Assembly: GCA_914767715.1 (NCBI GenBank)
Contig: OU612074.1
Location: 11,938,062 to 12,002,061, forward strand
Direction: 5' to 3'
From: Membranipora membranacea
Lineage: Eukaryota > Bryozoa > Gymnolaemata > Cheilostomatida > Membraniporidae
Length of the DNA: 64,000 nucleotides
Shown here: positions 24,601 to 33,111 of the stretch, one piece after another
Layout of the letters: each line of letters starts with the position of its first letter
Numbering within the stretch: the stretch's first letter is position 1
The notes under the pieces: generated by a model
Database searches by the model: none
Told to the model about the DNA's origin: nothing
The model's input: only the letters and a program-made list of their open reading frames with translations
Made by a program: the position numbers and the translations under genes

Positions 24601-26116
24601 TAAGCCAGGCAGAAACGAGAAGTTGTCTTCTAAATCTTCAAGCCTTGAGATCCCAGCGGAAGATGAATCAAACAAACTACAGCATCTATACAAAGAAATG
24701 GAAGAGCTCAAGTCGACTCTGGATGAGATTGATAAAGGTAAGACAACTCCTTTCTTGTACTGAAAGTAGTCATCCGGTCACTTTAGCCAGGGAGGGTCGG
24801 AGTTTATCCCACCCTACCTGCTTTAGCCATCCCTGGTGTGTTGTGCGTCAAGAATAAAAAACTTAGGTAACAGTGCAAATGTCAGTCTGGACACAAAACT
24901 CTGGGGGCTCTATCCTCAAAAGACTTGATGCAGGAACGCAAAATAATCTCGGACACGGACACTCTGATTTTTATTGGTTTGTGTGGACACGATGTAATAT
25001 TGGGGTTTTCTGTCTATTACTATACTAATATTTTGGTTTTCAGAGAACGTTTCAACAGTAGACGATAGGTGAGGTTAGCTTCAGAGTCTTTCTAATTTAG
25101 AGTTTAAGCTGTTTGCAAGCAACTTACTTTCAGTGTTTCTGATTCAAGCAATATATATAACACAGCCAAGATAATATTTGATGTTCATCGCTATTTTACT
25201 GCCTTCAACATGACCATTAACCCAAAAACACCAATAGTCAGTCACCAATTGATAGCTCAATATGGTCATCCATTTTTCTATTGACCTTATTTTTTGCTAC
25301 GAGTGTATTTAAAAATTTTTTTGTGGCTTTGCATGTATATGTATTACAGGTCCTGCCATTTTTATTTCATCCCAGGTTTTTTTATGTACCTTTTGGGGAA
25401 ACTAGTCAAATGCCTTCCGATATCAAGCGATACCTGCAATCGAATGTAGTCACTGCTTTTTTTCAATCTAAGGCACAGCATGAAAGATGGTTTAAAGACT
25501 TGAAGACTTAAAGACTTTTCCATCATTGAGCTCTTATGTCCAAAAAACACTTTGCACAAAACTGTATTTTTTACTTGGGTTCTTTACTGAGGTCTAGGTT
25601 CAAATTTAACCACGTGATCGCTCTAATTGGTTATTTCTTAGAAACTAACCAATCAGAGCCAACACTTTGGCTGTGTTTAGCGAAAAAACCATATGATATT
25701 TTATATTATTTGCAGGTCTTGTGGAGACGAAGTCACACCATGCCTCCAGCCTGAGTAAGGTATTAAATAACAGACCTGCCGCGCTATCCTCCTCCAACAC
25801 ACAGCAAACCAGACCTGCCATCTCATCACACCACAAATCAACTAGTTCATTATCAGAGCATAAACTCAGAGGGTTAGAGTCAATCATCGAAGCTCTCGAC
25901 AACAAACAGAGGGTGCAATCAACAGACAATGTTTTGAATACTGCAGAAAACAATAACTTACCATCTTCGGAGGAAATAGACAATTTAAAAGCGGATGACT
26001 CCAAAGTCCAGTTAGAAATAAGTCAGGAAACCCTAGCTTTGATAAGTGAGTTTGAGACGATGACCAATCAGCTTTTATCCCGGCGTTCTTCTGTCAACTA
26101 CGACGAGGTTTTATAA
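8684..26116 (+). CDS. Two-PH-domain adaptor protein, AFAP1-like (18 coding exons)
   Basis: Modelled exons: 8684-8836, 9296-9525, 12600-12672, 13179-13342, 14237-14380, 14862-14989, 15474-15608, 16015-16279, 16901-17115, 18126-18286, 18712-18859, 19421-19642, 20150-20271, 22392-22565, 23128-23400, 23966-24052, 24524-24737, 25716-26116 (stop TAA). Every junction is GT-AG and every phase fits, giving 1,102 aa. The order is a short helical N-terminus, PH1, a Ser/Thr/Pro-rich linker, PH2, an acidic Tyr-containing segment, a Ser-rich region, a charged coiled coil and a low-complexity tail ending NYDEVL. Two PH domains, a serine-rich linker, acidic tyrosine motifs after PH2 and a C-terminal coiled coil is the layout of actin-filament-associated proteins (AFAP1 family), which link Src-type signalling to actin. 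PH1 opens with CGWLNV, close to the start of an AFAP1 PH domain. The start ATG at 8684 has A at -3 and G at +4, but an upstream exon is not excluded. The family call is inference; a different two-PH adaptor is possible. Confidence 0.7.
8945..8980 (+). repeat. (TC)n microsatellite in intron 1
   Basis: About 30 bases of nearly pure TC dinucleotide follow the donor of exon 1. Confidence 0.85.
9050..9190 (-). repeat. tRNA-derived SINE-like fragment in intron 1
   Basis: On the minus strand 'ttggattcaaatcccgct' (9143-9160) matches a Pol III B box / T arm, and 'gagcaagcgttggagg' precedes it. The rest of the copy extends toward lower coordinates. It looks like a SINE head rather than a tRNA gene because the acceptor stem cannot be formed. 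Confidence 0.45.
10206..10313. mobile_element. 108-bp MITE with ATCTTA target duplication
   Basis: The left arm is cgtagtctaagtgctcagac and the right arm is gtctaagcacttagactac, inverted repeats of about 19 bp with one or two mismatches. Both sides carry ATCTTA (10200-10205 and 10314-10319), a 6-bp target-site duplication. The interior is non-coding. Confidence 0.65.
11474..11610 (+). repeat. Two-unit 71-bp tandem repeat
   Basis: Units begin at 11474 and 11545 ('acaatc.c.ccacttc.caga'). Both contain 'tagcta', 'atctca' and 'tagctggg' and end near 'gta.tgaat'. They are diverged by several substitutions. Confidence 0.6.
13018..13097. mobile_element. 'ATCAAGTTTGATCC' MITE, copy 2
   Basis: The left end agatcaagtttgatccgatt and the right end ttggatcaaacctgatct are inverted repeats of about 18 bp with few mismatches. 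The element is about 80 bp and lies in the intron just before PH1. No clear target duplication is visible. Confidence 0.65.
13179..14380 (+). CDS. PH domain 1 (exons 4 and 5)
   Basis: Two exons, 13179-13342 and 14237-14380, join in phase 2 and encode about 100 residues. The first supplies the opening beta strands (EYCGWLNV, then YGVISDCCFCLFADEE). The second supplies FTITLEGDELLYFYAD and the closing helix EERSEWIRWLNVG, with the Trp that is nearly invariant in PH domains. The loop between strands 1 and 2 lacks the dense Lys/Arg cluster of high-affinity phosphoinositide binders, so a protein-binding role is plausible. That last point is inference. Confidence 0.75.
14398..14600 (+). repeat. Dispersed 'CTAGCTA' repeat, copy R1
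   Basis: It shares ordered blocks with 16313-16481: 'gagaaaaagtt', 'taacattc', 'accctctttgctttatat', 'ctcagctagc', 'agtgctagctatcatt', 'ctagctaa'. The length and order agree, so both derive from one dispersed element of about 190 bp. Its ends are unclear. Confidence 0.6.
14862..17115 (+). CDS. Ser/Thr/Pro-rich linker exons 6-9
   Basis: Exons 14862-14989, 15474-15608, 16015-16279 and 16901-17115 encode a low-complexity linker of about 248 residues between the two PH domains. It has Pro patches (KPPPRQ and PVSPPPSS) that could be SH3 ligands, and many Ser-Pro or Arg-x-x-Ser sites. AFAP1 also has proline-rich SH3-binding sequence near its PH domains. The donor of exon 7 (15609) is duplicated; see the repeat entry there. 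Confidence 0.65.
15108..15200 (+). repeat. tRNA-like SINE head
   Basis: 'ggtggcgcagttggctatag' (from about 15112) resembles a tRNA 5' end and Pol III A box. A T-arm-like block is not obvious, so this is probably an old SINE fragment in intron 6. Confidence 0.4.
15572..15659 (+). repeat. 44-bp tandem duplication spanning a splice donor
   Basis: 15572-15615 is repeated exactly at 15616-15659. The unit contains the end of exon 7 plus its donor (AGAG/gtaagaaa). Two identical 5' splice sites therefore lie 44 bases apart (GT at 15609 and 15653). Use of the second would shift the frame and reach an in-frame TGA inside the duplicated stretch. Confidence 0.9.
16313..16481 (+). repeat. Dispersed 'CTAGCTA' repeat, copy R2
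   Basis: Second copy of the repeat described at 14398-14600, within the intron after exon 8. Further related pieces are at 17275-17365 (inverted), 33112-33238 and 54047-54170. Confidence 0.6.
17116..18125 (+). other. Intron 9 (1.0 kb) between linker and PH2
   Basis: It carries the R3 repeat fragment. The overlapping opposed open frames at 17425-17880 have no domain and no matching splice phases, so I treat them as chance. Confidence 0.5.
17275..17365 (-). repeat. Dispersed 'CTAGCTA' repeat, partial inverted copy R3
   Basis: The reverse complement contains 'catctttactatacctaaac', 'ttagctag' and 'ggctagctaaca', aligning with the central and right parts of R1 and R2. Confidence 0.45.
18126..18859 (+). 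CDS. PH domain 2 (exons 10 and 11)
   Basis: Exons 18126-18286 and 18712-18859 join in phase 0. They encode MQGYLLCKKILKWASCYCCV, a short strand-loop region (ISCFKDSESS), a cysteine at the end of strand 4, PFAFKLITPSKSMYFAATS and the closing helix DLDSWYSVFNEHCKG with the conserved Trp. The pattern GYL...KW...V...I..F.D..F.L is diagnostic of a PH fold. Confidence 0.8.
18907..19048. mobile_element. 'ATCAAGTTTGATCC' MITE, copy 3, with GACATA target duplication
   Basis: The left end agatcaagtttgatcca and the right end tggatcaaacttgatct form 17-bp inverted repeats. Further nested inverted repeats follow inward (ccagcg/cgctgg, ctactgaca/tgtcagtag), so most of the element folds back. GACATA flanks it at 18901-18906 and 19049-19054. 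Confidence 0.75.
19421..19642 (+). CDS. Symmetric 222-nt acidic exon (possible cassette)
   Basis: The acceptor 'cattttatag' precedes 19421 and a weak donor (AAG/gtgtct) follows 19642. The exon starts and ends in phase 1 and is 222 nt long, so including or skipping it keeps the frame of the flanking exons. It encodes 74 residues with two tyrosines in acidic context (IYNDSIYEDSL) and an acidic run (DENEDVGGDDDD). AFAP-type proteins carry Tyr/acidic SH2-ligand motifs just after the second PH domain, which supports it as a real exon. Unspliced, the frame runs on to a stop at 19782, so an alternative truncated end is also possible. Confidence 0.6.
19643..20149 (+). other. Intron 12 (0.5 kb)
   Basis: Nothing beyond the read-through frame of the preceding exon, which ends at 19782, is visible here. 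Confidence 0.45.
20150..22565 (+). CDS. Ser-rich exons 13 and 14
   Basis: Exons 20150-20271 (starts EVSQSPVDID, ends SIDNQ, donor gtgagc) and 22392-22565 (starts PSFEVESVLP, ends VSDSDYR, donor gtaagt) are both in frame with their neighbours. They encode a Ser/Thr/Glu-rich segment without a recognisable domain, probably disordered and phosphorylated. Confidence 0.65.
20272..22391 (+). other. Intron 13 (2.1 kb)
   Basis: AT-rich sequence with the MITE at 21444-21540. I found no additional exon in frame with its neighbours. Confidence 0.5.
21444..21540. mobile_element. 'ATCAAGTTTGATCC' MITE, copy 4
   Basis: The left arm aaatcaagtttaatccattt pairs with the right end aaatggaccagacttggtat with a few mismatches, and the following block TTTGCCT.CATT is also inverted. 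An inner pair (agttgctc/gagcaact) makes it almost wholly foldback. Confidence 0.6.
22566..23965 (+). other. Introns 14 and 15 around exon 23128-23400
   Basis: Apart from the exon itself these stretches (22566-23127 and 23401-23965) show no coding signal or clear repeat. Confidence 0.45.
23128..24737 (+). CDS. Coiled-coil exons 15-17
   Basis: Exons 23128-23400, 23966-24052 and 24524-24737 encode a Lys/Glu/Arg-rich helical region: RKHLLNKMRREKERIEKALE, then EKRDQENFEAEMLSNMTKLQ, then YDFMEKQLHDKK. A second heptad-like segment, LQHLYKEMEELKSTLDEIDK, follows. In AFAP1-type proteins the equivalent region multimerises and binds actin. Bases from 24572 onward are repeated at 45756 as the start of the segmental duplication. 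Confidence 0.7.
25044..25071 (+). CDS. Possible alternative microexon or alternative C-terminal exon
   Basis: The acceptor ttttggttttcag is followed by 25 nt and a donor gtgagg. Entered in phase 1 it reads ENVSTVDDR and then TGA, with the stop overlapping the donor. If spliced onward it shifts the frame against the last exon (25716), so it cannot be a simple inclusion. The same structure is kept in the second copy at 45968-45992. It could serve as an alternative 3' end or be a decoy. Confidence 0.3.
25716..26116 (+). CDS. Last coding exon of the AFAP1-like gene
   Basis: The acceptor 'ttatttgcag' precedes 25716. The exon is entered in phase 1 directly from 24737 (DEIDK-G-LVETKSHH). It encodes about 133 residues: a Ser/Thr/Asn/Gln-rich stretch, the predicted helices LRGLESIIEALDNKQ and ETLALISEFETMTNQLL, and the end RRSSVNYDEVL followed by TAA. 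The terminal DEVL resembles a PDZ ligand (Val/Leu at the C-terminus), which is inference only. Confidence 0.7.
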
Positions 26117-27094
26117 TGCATACTGATCACATGATACACTATTCGATGTATATTTCTGACCAATAGAGCATGAATTTATTCATGTAGCTTAAGTACCATC
26201 ACAAAGAATCAGCTGTGACGGCCTGATGCCATTCTCCACAATTAGGGGTGGAATCATAAAAGGAACTCAGACTAAATTGACTCTAACGATTAGACATATA
26301 CAAATTATGGTGTAATCTTGATGTCAGCGTAGTTATAGTGTACAATCATCTTTTTTTTGCATTGAAATTTTATTTACAAAACTTAATACTTATTGTATCA
26401 TTGTATTATATACATTTACCTAATATCGAAACGCTTACTACTTAAATAGTGTTTGAAGAGACATAGTTTTTCACAAACTTTATCTATCAAAAGTTGAATA
26501 CTGATTTATATATTTTATTTAATGGGATTTCTATTAAATTAACACTTTTGTACCGATACTAGAATTCGACAAAAGTTACAGAGACAGTCTTACCTAACTT
26601 GCTTCGGGACAAAATCCCAATTAAAAACAAAATCCTTATCAAACAGTATGCAAATGTATTTGATGGTATAAATAGTAATGATGTACAACAAATACAAAAA
26701 CTATGGCAGAGTCAATGTCACATTAGATCAGATAAAAATCAAAAAATGAAAATGGAATGTAAAAAAAAAATTCCTGTAATACAAAAATGAGCTGATTGTG
26801 TCTTGCAATTGTCATAGCCTCGTCATATATTATCATATACATAGAAATGAAAATATATTATATATAAATTATAATATATTTTATATACGTATGTCATATA
26901 CATATATATTATATAATATATTTTCTGTGGCATTAGGATTTCCATCATTTATACTTTGAAGCTGAGAATTTCACTCAAATACGCTCAGAAATGTTTGTAA
27001 AATTTTGCCATATTATTATGAGCTTATTCACCAGATCTATCAGAAAAATGTAAAAAAAGGAATGTACGAAGGTAAGATAGAAAAAATTGCCTTC
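26117..27094. other. Convergent intergenic region (copy 1)
   Basis: The two genes meet tail to tail here with about 980 bases between stop codons. The region is AT-rich with palindromic TATA tracts (about 26,820-26,930), and both 3' ends should lie in it. No unambiguous AATAAA lies close to either stop codon. Confidence 0.6.
26563..26790 (+). CDS. Unassigned 75-codon open frame downstream of the PH gene
   Basis: Following a possible acceptor (ccgatactag) the frame is open to 26790. It reads as an ordinary-looking peptide with LRDKIPIKNKILIKQYANVF and DVQQIQKLWQ, rich in Lys/Asn/Gln. There is no recognised domain and no ATG near the start. Copy 2 keeps it except for a one-base deletion near the end. 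It could be an alternative 3' exon of the PH gene, a relic, or chance. Confidence 0.25.
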   Translation, partial: NSTKVTETVLPNLLRDKIPIKNKILIKQYANVFDGINSNDVQQIQKLWQSQCHIRSDKNQKMKMECKKKIPVIQK

Positions 27095-27636
27095 TTAAGA
27101 AAGGAGGTAAGAAGGTAAGGTTTTTCTTGCTTCTGAGTTCATTACGTCAGCTTGATTTACGATGACGTTAACTCTTGTATACAAAGGAAGATAGTCAATA
27201 GAATCTAGTTTATATACTATACTGTTTAATCCATCAGTTCCCTCTCTGTCAGCAGTATGCTTCAACAACTGCTGCCTGTCAAAAAGGAAAAGTTAAATAT
27301 GTCAGGTCACATAATATAATAATAATAGCTAAAAATGCCACAAAACTTCAGGGGTGTGGATGACATACACTCAGGTTGTCGATTGAGTTTATGATGCATG
27401 GCCAATTGGCGATGTCATTATAAGTGCAAATTAAAATTAAAATGTCCATTCCATACCACCTATGAGGTAGACAGCCTGAGTATCGTTGTCCTATTATGCG
27501 GCAGAACTCCCCCACAATTATTCTCAGTGAATACAGCCATAGAATATAGCGCAACAAAGCTGTTATAATTGTGGTATATGAATTATTTAATAATAAGAGG
27601 TCTTCTTCATGCTCCTCCTTACTTTTTTTAATCTTG

Positions 27637-27713
27637 CCTCACCGGAATTTAAACTCTGGCCTCTCGCGCTGAGCTGAGATCAAACACTCCAACCGCTCAG
27701 CCACGCTGGCCAG
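27637..27713 (-). repeat. tRNA-derived SINE (copy 1)
   Basis: The minus strand reads like a class II tRNA: 'gtggctgagcggttggagtg' (A box) and 'gagtttaaattccgg' (degenerate B box). Its partner lies in copy 2 at 48604-48680. Confidence 0.6.
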
Positions 27714-27841
27714 CTGGAGCTTGCAAAGCTCAGTGCGAAATAATCCAGGTGTAGTGGGTGTAAGTAGTAATAAATAGGTACCGTAACAAAACATTTAAGC
27801 CACCTAGTAGTAAAATAGATGATATAATGCAATAATATCTG

Positions 27842-27972
27842 GCTTCACTGGGATTTAAACTCAGGCCTCTCGCGCAACAAGCATGTAATAATTGTGGTGT
27901 AATTCATAAAAATAATAATTTGGGCTCTTGGTCTGTGATCGAGCACACTAGCCACTCAGCCACGCCTGCCCG
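27842..27972 (-). repeat. tRNA-derived SINE with internal insertion (copy 1)
   Basis: The minus strand has 'gcgtggctgagtggctagtg' and 'gagtttaaatcccagtg', the same tRNA-like ends as at 27637. About 55 bases of AT-rich sequence are inserted between the anticodon region and 'gcgagaggcc'. Partner at 48806-48936. Confidence 0.55.
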
Positions 27973-28235
27973 ATGAAGCTCACAGATGTAAGTTGGACAT
28001 GATTGGGTGAAGTTACCTGTTGTGTAATTTTGTTTAATTTTTCTTTTTTTCAAGCAAAGAAGGCAAAAAACGTGTAAAAAATGTTATATGCACATGCGCA
28101 ACTGGTTTAACTACACATATGTGGGTGAAGACAGGACGGTGATTCAGCCATTTCTTCTATCTTCCAAAAAAACCTTTTTGTAAAAAGTGTTGTGAGGCAC
28201 TGGATATGGGTTTCCTTTGTTTTATATACACATGC

Positions 28236-28293
28236 CAACGGCCTTCAACACCTGAGTGCTGAAGGACCGGCGCACTTAACAACTAAGCCATCC
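28236..28293 (-). repeat. tRNA-like SINE head (copy 1)
   Basis: The minus strand reads 'gatggcttagttgttaagtg' followed by a 'ccttcagcac..gtgttgaagg' hairpin. The first part matches an A box. Partner at 49182-49238. Confidence 0.45.
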
Positions 28294-29362
28294 ACTGAAT
28301 GTTGATTCTAAGCGCCATGGAACTTTGCTCATTGTAATTCACTGTTCTTGAGACATGTATGAGCAACAGTCTTCCTTTTAACAGGGTGACTCCCTATTGA
28401 TATATCATCCATTATGGCCTAATCATAAAAGTTGTCTCCTCTTTTCCCAGGGTTGGATAACTGCCAATAGGCGTGGCTGAAAGCATAAATAAATTGTTCT
28501 ATCTGTGAACGATCCCTAATTAGAGAAGAATTTCCATTTGCTGCAGACTGTTTGCTTCAGCCCGAGTAGTTTCTAGGAATTTACAGGAGTTGCAAAACTC
28601 TGGGGACCCAATCTAGAAGAACAAAAATCACCAAAGATTCCTGTCTGATTATTAACAACCAGATGGACTTTCAACCAGAATAAGCGATGCTTTACTAAAG
28701 CAAGTTATCACTATCACATAGCTCAAAAATATCACTAACTTGGTCTTTCAACAGATAAAAAATCGCTCCCCGATTTGCTCACTCAGAATGTATACAGTTC
28801 CATCAATGACTGAGCGATTTAAAAGCGTGAGCCTAGCAGATATCGCTCACTTACCGATTGCAATTTTGCCTGTTTCTAATTGAAAGACCCCCCTGGTTAA
28901 CAAAACTGTTTGGGAATGAGCCTGTTAATAGCGGGCGTGTTTTGTAACGTAAGATAGTGGGCAGGGTTAGATTCTTGGTCATCAAGTGTGTACTTCTGTT
29001 CACTTTGAAGCCTTGATTGCCGGCGAATATGGAGGTTTTTGCATAACAATAAAACAAATACATCATTACTATAACATACCTTTGAGGGTTTTTTTCGTTG
29101 CCCGCGTCAAGTTTGTGTTTAATCATCTGATATCGGGCAATCGTTTGAGGATACCTGACTATCTCTAGCCCATGGCTCCTACACCTGGTCGAGAAGTCGT
29201 CATCCTCACCGCCCCACCCAAAATACTTATTACTGTAGCCGTTTACTTTAATAAATAAATCAGAGCGAATGGCTGCAATCCCTCCAAGTATTCTTGCGTA
29301 TGGTATTCTACAAAATATCATTAAGTGAAAAATAGGTTTTATAGGAATCTCTCAGTCTAAAT

Positions 29363-29492
29363 CATAGATATAAAAAGGGAGATACGCTATAAATATTGTG
29401 AGACTGCGGGTAGCACAATGACGATGCGGGTGGGTACAAAATGCAAAGTTACTGAAGTGCAATGACCTATCTACACCATTTTTATATCTATG
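29363..29492. mobile_element. 130-bp MITE with GTCTAAA flanks
   Basis: The ends catagatataaaaa and tttttatatctatg are inverted repeats. GTCTAAA lies at 29355-29361 and 29493-29499, a likely target duplication with one extra base at the left. The same element sits in copy 2 at about 50306-50435, so it predates the duplication. Confidence 0.6.
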
Positions 29493-30058
29493 GTCTAAAG
29501 GTTTTAAATGGAAACATATCTATTCATGATAACATGCTATTGATCAGAACATCCTAACAATAAGTAATACAATAAATTTGCATGCATACAGCATTATCAC
29601 TTTTATGTAGGTGAACTCTTGTGTTTCCAAAAAAGATTTTCGCATTTACAACTCACCGCACACATAAAATATTTTACAAACTATTAGTCTCTGTATTCTT
29701 GTGTAGAAATTATAATGTGATGTTAACATTTATTCTCTTTCTTATCTTTCCCCAAACTTTTGCCGTAAATTCTTTGGCACGTTATAGAAAACATCTGTCC
29801 AGGATGGTTATTTTTTGCCAAGTTATAAGTCTATATAAGTCTGGTGACTTCATTATGGTGTACTTACTTGTAGTTGAATTTATCGATATATGCAGACATG
29901 TGTCGTACATCTTTCTCAGGGCAGGTATATAAGTTCTTATCATTCTCCGGCAGCAAATCCACATCATGGAATATAATGCAGTCAAACTTTTCTACCTGCA
30001 TAGCTTCAAGAAAGCCGATATTCATAAGAAGTGCTCTGTTAAACTTTGAACCTGGCTC

Positions 30059-31022
30059 CTATCAGAACAGTGAAAGAAAAACAATGGATAACTGGTATGA
30101 GGTTGAGAGTTGTGTACTCTTGATGTTACAAAGAAGACAAATCCTTACGGACATGTATATGGCAGCCAACTTAGTCAAGTCAGACGATGGGCCATACAAT
30201 ATTACTCAAGACAATAAAGTGACTTGTATGTACACAACAGGACAAGTAAAGTATCAGAGCGAGGAACAGATATCACTGTTAGTTAGATACATAAATGCCA
30301 TGCCTAGGTAACATTGATCATGTTTTCACATCATTGAGAAATTCAAAGGCCAAAAATTAAATCTCCTGTCAATATTTTGTCACTCTACAGTCTACAATAT
30401 AACAAGTGGTGTCTAAATATATAATATTTTATATGTAATATTATTATATAATAGGTCTAGACCACTCTTGAGAAAGAAAGGTTTGTTGTTCTCAATTTCC
30501 GTTAATGGAAGTGTAATTAATGCCTTTCTCAAACAGCCGGGGGGGGCCGTCGGACAGGGGGCAAAGTCTGGGGGGCTCAGACTACCTATTTGCTTGCTAA
30601 TTGAGTGTCACAAAATCGGAATAAAATTGGATAATAAAGAGTTCTCGGAGCGTTAACACTTAAGATGGGGAAACACTGAAACACTACTTCATTTTCTCCG
30701 ATCTATACACAATTTTTTCGGGCTGAGATTATTTTTGTCCCTTCGCAGAATGCTCAATTTGGTAGAGAACGTTAATTTATTCAATTAACTAGAATGTAAT
30801 ACCCCCATGCATAACAATTTATTTCTTTCTCTTACCTATAACAATCAAAGAGTTTGAAACATTACGATACAGTTTGACTGTGTTGGGAGTTTCTCCCTTA
30901 CTGATAAGCTGCAGGCAATAAGGAAGTGAAATTAGCTGCGGCACATCAGAATGAAGGGGAGAGCAATTCTAAAACCAGGCTTATTTGATCACGCTCAATC
31001 TTCTCCTCACTTGTTTACTCAC
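30059..31022 (-). other. Glycosyltransferase intron (copy 1)
   Basis: It contains a possible 73-nt exon-like stretch on the minus strand (30834-30907, acceptor ctgcag, donor gtaaga). Its phases do not fit the flanking exons, so I leave it out of the model. A 51-bp G-rich insertion near 30538-30588 is absent from copy 2. Confidence 0.45.
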
Positions 31023-31227
31023 TTGATTAACGATAAAGATAGTATAGGACAGCCTTTGCTTTTGCAGGAACGGATGAAGATTGAGTAACAATACCGACAG
31101 ATGCTCTTCTCTGTTTCTAAAATAGAAAAAAAGAGTTTTATTATTTGATTTGCATTTAATAATTTATTGTTTATCTTATTATATTGTGACATGTTGTTTC
31201 GTATTGGATTGTATTAAACATTAAAAA

Positions 31228-31310
31228 TAATGATAAATATAAGATAAATATAAGATAAATAAAATACCATATTATGGTATTTTATTTAACTTATATTTAT
31301 TTATTATTAG
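31228..31310. repeat. AT-rich foldback
   Basis: 'aaataaaataccata' and 'tatggtattttattt' meet head to head, with flanking 'tataagata' and 'tatctta'-like extensions. The same structure is in copy 2 at about 52138-52220, with slightly better outer pairing there. Confidence 0.6.
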
Positions 31311-31737
31311 GATGGACCATAATTGCAACCACAATCCACTGTGTCAAATTCTACACTCAGACCTGTCAACCACACAATCAAAATCTGAGGGACAATTGAT
31401 GCAACACACCATACAGGCTCAGCGCCCAAACAAAACAACTTGGGTGTTCGGAGGCGCAGTACGCCTGACCAACAGCTTTGCCGGAAGAGTTTTTCATATC
31501 TGTATGTACAAGAGAAATAAATGGAACTTTCTTTGATAATGAATGCATGTTTTTGTGGTAATAGAAGAGCAGAATTCCCTGTAACTAATATTTTACTTTT
31601 GATAAAATAGGCCACAAATGGAGACAGTTTTATATAAATCCAAGGGGGTGGCGTCTGAGGGGCTCAGACTATATAAATCCCTTGACATTTGAGGGACATT
31701 TTGTTGAAATATTTGCATAATAGCTGAAAAATTAGTC

Positions 31738-31775
31738 CATAGACAAAACACACAATGTTGTGTGTTTTGTCTATG
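31738..31775. repeat. 38-bp perfect palindrome (copy 1)
   Basis: Arms CATAGACAAAACACACAA and TTGTGTGTTTTGTCTATG are exact reverse complements with a 2-base loop. An identical palindrome is in copy 2 at 52667-52704. Confidence 0.9.
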
Positions 31776-32167
31776 AATTGGTCCTTGAATCCCTGGACAG
31801 CTAACACCTATGTTTCCCTCTACCAGTGCTAATGCAGATTACCCCAATCGCATACGTCTGAGTTTACTTATGTATTGTATAGAAACCATTAAAATTAATA
31901 GGAATGAATCAACAAATTGAGATGTGCTCAATTTGAATTTTGACATAGCTTTGATAATATCATTCTCCAATAATTTTAAAAGCTTTCCAAATATGAAAGT
32001 GATGGGAATTCTTTGATTCTATTGTTTCCAAAGCATTTTATTATTGAAACAATTTTCTCTGTATGCTGTCAAATGCTAGTGACTGGCTTCTGTCAACAGT
32101 CTGTGCTTGTAAATTGATCTATCCTACTTCCCTGAAAGCGCTGCCAAAATGAAACATTCGATTGTTC

Positions 32168-32390
32168 AGGCCCGTAGTTCTAGGGGAGGCAGAGTGTCCC
32201 TGCCTCCCGTTGAACGCTGATTAGAGTGGCCTAAAAATGCTATAATTGAATATTCCATATCACTAGGGTCTTCCATTTGCTATTTTTTATCATTGAAATG
32301 GGAGACTGGGGACTCACGAGGAGCTTACAATAACCAACCTAGTGTTACTTCACACCCCTAAGGATAATTTTTTCTAAACTACGGCCCTTT
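32168..32390. mobile_element. MITE-like 'GGCCGTAGTT' element (copy 1)
   Basis: It begins ggcccgtagttctagggg and ends ttctaaactacggccctt, so the tips are inverted. It shares 'gaggcag', 'ctgcctccc', 'gaacgct' and 'gtggcctaaaaa' with the element at 40260-40510. Partner in copy 2 at 53105-53330. Confidence 0.65.
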
Positions 32391-33111
32391 TGTTTCTTAT
32401 CGAAACTCCACACCTGCTATTGATTGCTAATGGAGGAGGGTTCTCCAAACCAGGACATTGAAAAGAGTTTAATGGGAAAAGACAAAACCGTGCAATCGAG
32501 ATCCAGACTATTATGACATGGGTCGAATTTGGAATCATTGAACTGAATTGGCGTAAGGTCATTAAACATGGTGTTGTGACTGTACTTACGCAGCACCGAA
32601 AGTCCAACTTAGTGGTTGTGACGTCATTTGATACTGACATCAGTAAAAAATAATCATTTTCTGGATTGTTTACTCAATTTTTTCTTCATTATGATTTTTA
32701 CAGCAGAGGTGTGTGGAAGACGAAAAAATCTTGAATGACCGATTCGTCTCTTTAGATGACGTCATCTGTTTACCATAAGCAGGCGGAAAAGTTGTTCTAT
32801 GCATTTTGAAGTTACTGGTGAGAAAAACCTAAGAAAATATAAGGGATGACGGAACGGCATTGGATTTAAAGTTTGATAAAACACTCAGATTTTATTTATT
32901 TTAGAGACTTGAAGCACTGGACGGAGAAAAGTTTGTTATTTCATACACTATTGAAAAAGTTGAATTGGAGGTGACTATGGAGTGCCATTTGTAAAGTGAT
33001 CTAGGGTGCTTTCAACTTAGATATGTTTATGTTTGTACCATAGACTTTATTTATTAAGTCTATGGTTTGTACTTTTTAAGTTGACAGATAATTTTACAAA
33101 ATGTACTCCAT

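Larger units (their letters stand above)
27276..29079 (-). other. Glycosyltransferase intron with three tRNA-derived SINEs
   Basis: SINE heads at 27637-27713, 27842-27972 and 28236-28293 occupy the half nearest the last exon. The remainder is non-coding. Confidence 0.55.

Noticed and set aside
29621-30311. Plus-strand open frames across the glycosyltransferase exon 29868-30058
   Set aside because: They are the antisense shadow of the FNRALLMN/DVD exon on the minus strand.
30834-30907. 73-nt exon candidate on the minus strand between glycosyltransferase exons
   Set aside because: Good splice-site consensus, but its phases (0 to 1) cannot join the flanking exons, which already join perfectly to each other (VNQ-EPGSKFNRA).
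31312-31536. Plus-strand open frame inside the glycosyltransferase intron, present in both copies (EGQLMQHTIQAQRPNKTTWV)
   Set aside because: The two copies disagree by one base near the start of the frame, there is no recognisable domain, and a few percent divergence between young duplicates is not evidence of coding.
32700-33000. Two exon-like plus-strand stretches (QRCVEDEKILNDRFVSLDDV and RLEALDGEKFVISYTIEKVE)
   Set aside because: The first has a one-base deletion and early stop in copy 2, both end in stops without clear donors, and no partner exons could be found. Worth a protein search but not annotated.
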